Shown here: one piece after another, positions 61,565 through 64,000 of the stretch
How positions within the stretch are numbered: position 1 is the first letter of the stretch
Layout of the letters: each line of letters begins with the position of its first letter
Assembly: GCA_026225945.1 (NCBI GenBank)
Contig: JAMJFZ010000597.1
Coordinates: 1,916,501 to 1,980,500, forward strand
DNA: 64,000 nt
Reading direction: 5' to 3'
Source: Cricetomys ansorgei
Lineage: Eukaryota > Chordata > Mammalia > Rodentia > Nesomyidae
Position numbers and translations under genes: made by a program
The notes under the pieces: generated by a model
What the model saw: the letters and a program-made list of their open reading frames with translations, nothing else
The model's database searches: none
Told to the model about the DNA's origin: nothing

Positions 61565-63289
61565 TACTTGGGTTGGAGTTTTCCTTCTAGAACCCTCTGT
61601 AGTTCTGGACTTGTAGACAGATACTGTTTGAATTTGGATCTGTCATGAAATTTCTTGTGTTCTCCATCTGTGCTGATCAAAATTTTCTGGGTATAGTAGT
61701 CTGGGCTGGCATCTGTGTTCTCTGAGAGTCTGTTGCACATCTTCATTGTTGTTGTTGTAATCCTGCACCTTCTCCATTTTGAAGTCAGGTATAATTCTAT
61801 TCAGTTTGTCTTTATGTGGGAAGCGGTCCCTCTGGATACACTGGCTTGAAACATAAGGCACCCCATTTTTGTTTAAAAGCTCCGTTTCTGCTCTGGTCTT
61901 AATGGACAGAGTTCGGACAAGGTCAGATGGCCTAAAGCCACCCAGTTCTGGGAAACTGCTTGCTCAACTAACCCAACCCTATTGCTTCCTCATTTCATGT
62001 TTCCACCCTTATGGATTACACTGCAAAAATCTCACAGTGCTTCCTTATTGCTCTGGGACATTTTGACACTGCAGTTTATTGACCCAGTGACCCTCCAATA
62101 AAATTAGACCATCCTGCCTGCCAGATAGAGTTACCATAGCAACCTGCTTACTCATCCCCCTCTCCCCTCCCCACCTCAAAACTCCTTACATACTGGTACT
62201 ATGTGTTCAATAAATTGGAGGCTTGATCAGAAAATATTGTCTTGCCTTCCATCTCTCTCACGTCCCTGACCCATACCCCCGTTCCCACGCCCTCTCCTAG
62301 AGTCTTTGTTGCAGATCTTGTGGGCCGGGACACCTTTAAATATTATTTGCTCTTTTTCTCTTGAAGCTTTTATTATTCTTTCTTTGTTTTTTATGTTTAA
62401 TGTTTTGTTTATTATGTAGTAGGGGAATTTTTTCTGGTCTATTCTATTTGGTGTTCTGGATGATTCTTGTCCTTATAGACATCCCCTTTGTCAGGTTTGG
62501 AAAATTTGCTTCTATGATATTATTGAAAGTACTTTATTTGTCTTTGAGCTGGGATTTTTTGCCTTCGGCTGAGTCTATTATTTTTATTTGGTCTATTATT
62601 TATTTGGTCTTTTCTTAGTATCCCAGATTTCCTGCATCTTTTGTGTTAGGAATTTTTTGGATTTTATATTTTCTTTTACTGATGCCATTTCTTCCATAGT
62701 ATCCAGAACTCCTGAGATTCTTTCTTCATCTCTTGCATTCTATTGCTATATCTTGCCTCTGTAGTCCCTGTTCTATTTTCTACGGTTTTCCTTTCAGAAA
62801 TTCCCTCTGTTTGTGTTTTCTTTATGGCTTCTAATTCCATTTTTGGGTCTTGAACCGTTTTGTTCATTTCCTTTAGTAGTTTGCTTGTTTTTTCTTGACT
62901 TTCTTTAAAGGATTTATTAATTTTTCTTATTGTTTGTTAGTGTTCTCCTAAGTTCCATTAATGAATTAATTCCTCCCATTTTCTGTTTGACTTTTAATTG
63001 ATTTCTTTGAGGGATTTATTCATTTTCTCTTTAAGGGCCTCTATTATCTTCATAAAGTTGGTTTTAAAGTCTTTTGTTGTGCTTCAGCTGTATTAGAGTG
63101 TTCAGGGCTTGTTGCAGTAGGGTAGTTGGACTCTGGAGATGACATATTGCCCTGATTATTGTTGGTTGTATTTTTACTCTGGTGTTTAGGCTTAGAAGAG
63201 TGGGCTTCTTTTTTTTTCTTTTTCATGGTTTCATTATCCTCTCTGGTCTTCTGTTCTTTTTGGCTTCTAGCCATGCAGGAGGTCTCCAC
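61565..63289 (-). pseudogene. L1 ORF1 remnant, interrupted
   Basis: Pieces of the L1 nucleic-acid chaperone ORF1p in several frames on the complement. The N-terminal part is at about 63166-63050 (SSPESNYPTATSPEHSNT), followed by a coiled-coil-like part at 62867-62676 (SNRMQEMKKES). The C-terminal RNA-binding part is at 61861-61565 (TLREHRCQPRLLYP, then FKQYLSTSPELQRVLEGKLQ after a frame change). An LTR-like insertion at 61842-62332 splits the C-terminal domain. No function is retained. Confidence 0.85.
61842..62332 (+). mobile_element. Solo LTR-like insertion within L1 ORF1
   Basis: About 490 bp that interrupts L1 ORF1 between the EKEQIIFKG codons and the RIIPDF codons. It ends 'tgtgggccgggaca', has a polyadenylation-type 'tgttcaataaattggagg' about 120 bp before that end, and has a U5-like tail. 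The left boundary is uncertain (about 61842-61848) and I cannot find a target-site duplication. The ERV family is not identified and no viral gene is present. Confidence 0.6.
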
Positions 63290-63299
63290 ACAAGTTGGG

Positions 63300-63830
63300 T
63301 TCTGGAGTTCTGGTTGCCAGCTTGGCCTTTAGTCCAGTGGGGAGTTGGGGACAGAGTCTTGGAGAATGTAATTCTTACTGGCTTGGGTGGCCTGCTCTGG
63401 AGTAGGGGCTGCCTGCTGGACTCCTGTGTGGCTTATGTAGCCTGCATAGGAGCAGGGGCTGTCTGACTGAGTTGTTCTCAGAGACTCAGAAAAGGTGGCC
63501 AAATGGGTAGGAGGGAGGTGGTGAGATGGAGGTATTTTAGGGTTTGGGATGGAGTGCTTAGGTGTAGTGGGATGATCAGCAGGCAGTCTTCCTACCTATT
63601 CCCCTGGGGGTGGTTTGCTTGGCCTGTGCCAGGGGAGGGGCTGTCTGCCTGAGTTGGTCTCTGGGACTCAGAAGCATGGGGTTGGGAGGAGGCAGGAAGG
63701 CAGGGCAGTAGGAAGATGGAGGTGTTTGGACAGCTCCAGGGAGGACAGGTGTAGTGAGAGAGATCCACAAGCAGACTTAACTACCTGTTCCCAGGGTTTT
63801 TTTGGGGGGCTTGCATATCCTGTAATGAGG
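63300..63830 (-). promoter_or_regulatory. L1 5' UTR with two monomer-like repeats
   Basis: GC-richer than its surroundings, just upstream of ORF1 on the minus strand. Two diverged blocks with a period of about 190 bp (at 63446 and 63636) share 'ggggctgtctg', 'ctgagttg', 'gactcagaa' and 'gatggaggt'. Rodent L1 promoters are tandem monomers of about 200 bp, so this is probably the promoter of the decayed L1. Confidence 0.65.
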
Positions 63831-64000
63831 ACAGATTTGTTTGAACTTGCTCTTTTTCAAATTTATGTTTTTTTCTCATTAATTTTTCTCTCTTTCCTTT
63901 TCTCTCTCTTTTTCCTTTTTCTCCTAAATACATAATCACAACCTACTCAGTCTGTATAATGCTACTTGTACATATGTTTTCAGGGCTGACTAATAACTCC
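63831..64000. other. Right edge, nothing recognised
   Basis: T- and CT-rich sequence beyond the likely 5' end of the L1. No gene. Confidence 0.5.

Larger units (their letters stand above)
57686..63830 (-). mobile_element. Nearly full-length decayed L1 LINE
   Basis: Read on the complement. At about 63300-63830 is a 5' region with two tandem blocks of about 190 bp starting 'ggggctgtctg.ctgagttg' (63446 and 63636), as in monomer-type L1 promoters. ORF1 remnants run from about 63290 to 61565, and ORF2 from about 61500 to 57690. ORF2 includes a recognisable reverse transcriptase stretch (59244-58867: [15 protein letters not shown]; the catalytic FADD-type box reads FANY here). Sequence stops at the ORF2 segment 'tgacaggtgtaaaatggaat', so the last part of ORF2 and the 3' UTR are missing. 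Frames are broken throughout and the element is inactive. Internal insertions are B1 (59593-59733), B2 (59735-59896), an LTR-like sequence (61842-62332) and microsatellites. Confidence 0.9.

Overview
The window is rodent genomic DNA holding part of an olfactory receptor (OR) cluster. The repeats indicate a murid: tRNA-derived B2 SINEs, B1, B4 and a degenerate ID-like SINE, murine-type L1 LINE sequence, a URR1-like hAT element, ERV LTR-like sequences and many simple repeats. Mus is most likely, but rat or another murid cannot be excluded. The receptors are class II and most resemble the OR5P family as I know it from human OR5P2 and OR5P3. In mouse that family lies in a large OR cluster on chromosome 7; this placement comes from knowledge, not from the window. 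I cannot assign individual gene symbols. There are no rRNA, tRNA or CRISPR features.

Layout. (1) Positions 1-14705 are the left arm of a very large inverted repeat. An OR on the minus strand (A', complement of <1..887) lies at its outer edge and is cut by the window end. A broken OR on the plus strand (D', 13975-14915) lies at its inner edge. (2) Positions 14706-24750 are a spacer of about 10 kb that holds the rest of D', an eroded OR pseudogene (about 15535-16175), many repeats and one intact OR on the minus strand (E, 20193-21137). (3) Positions 24751-39483 are the right arm, the reverse complement of the left arm at what looks like more than 99% identity. Its inner end cuts OR D inside transmembrane helix 6, and its outer end carries the intact OR A (38597-39529). 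(4) Positions 39231-48555 are a tandem duplication of a unit of about 4.66 kb. It overlaps the 3' end of A and produces the near-identical intact ORs B (43266-44198) and C (47922-48854). (5) Positions 48855-57685 contain no intact gene. They hold an older, diverged copy of the region upstream of OR A (about 53990-57660) and two related LTR-like elements. (6) Positions 57686 to about 63830 are an old, nearly full-length L1 on the minus strand, itself interrupted by B1, B2, an LTR-like insertion and microsatellites.

Function. Four intact receptors (A, B, C, E) and one window-truncated receptor (A') would each be expressed as a single-exon GPCR in olfactory sensory neurons. They work independently, one receptor per neuron, not as a pathway. 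The main interest is structural: a large OR-bearing inverted duplication with a breakpoint inside a coding exon, followed by tandem duplication and apparent gene conversion that share one receptor 3' half among A, B and C. All boundaries and identities were judged by eye.
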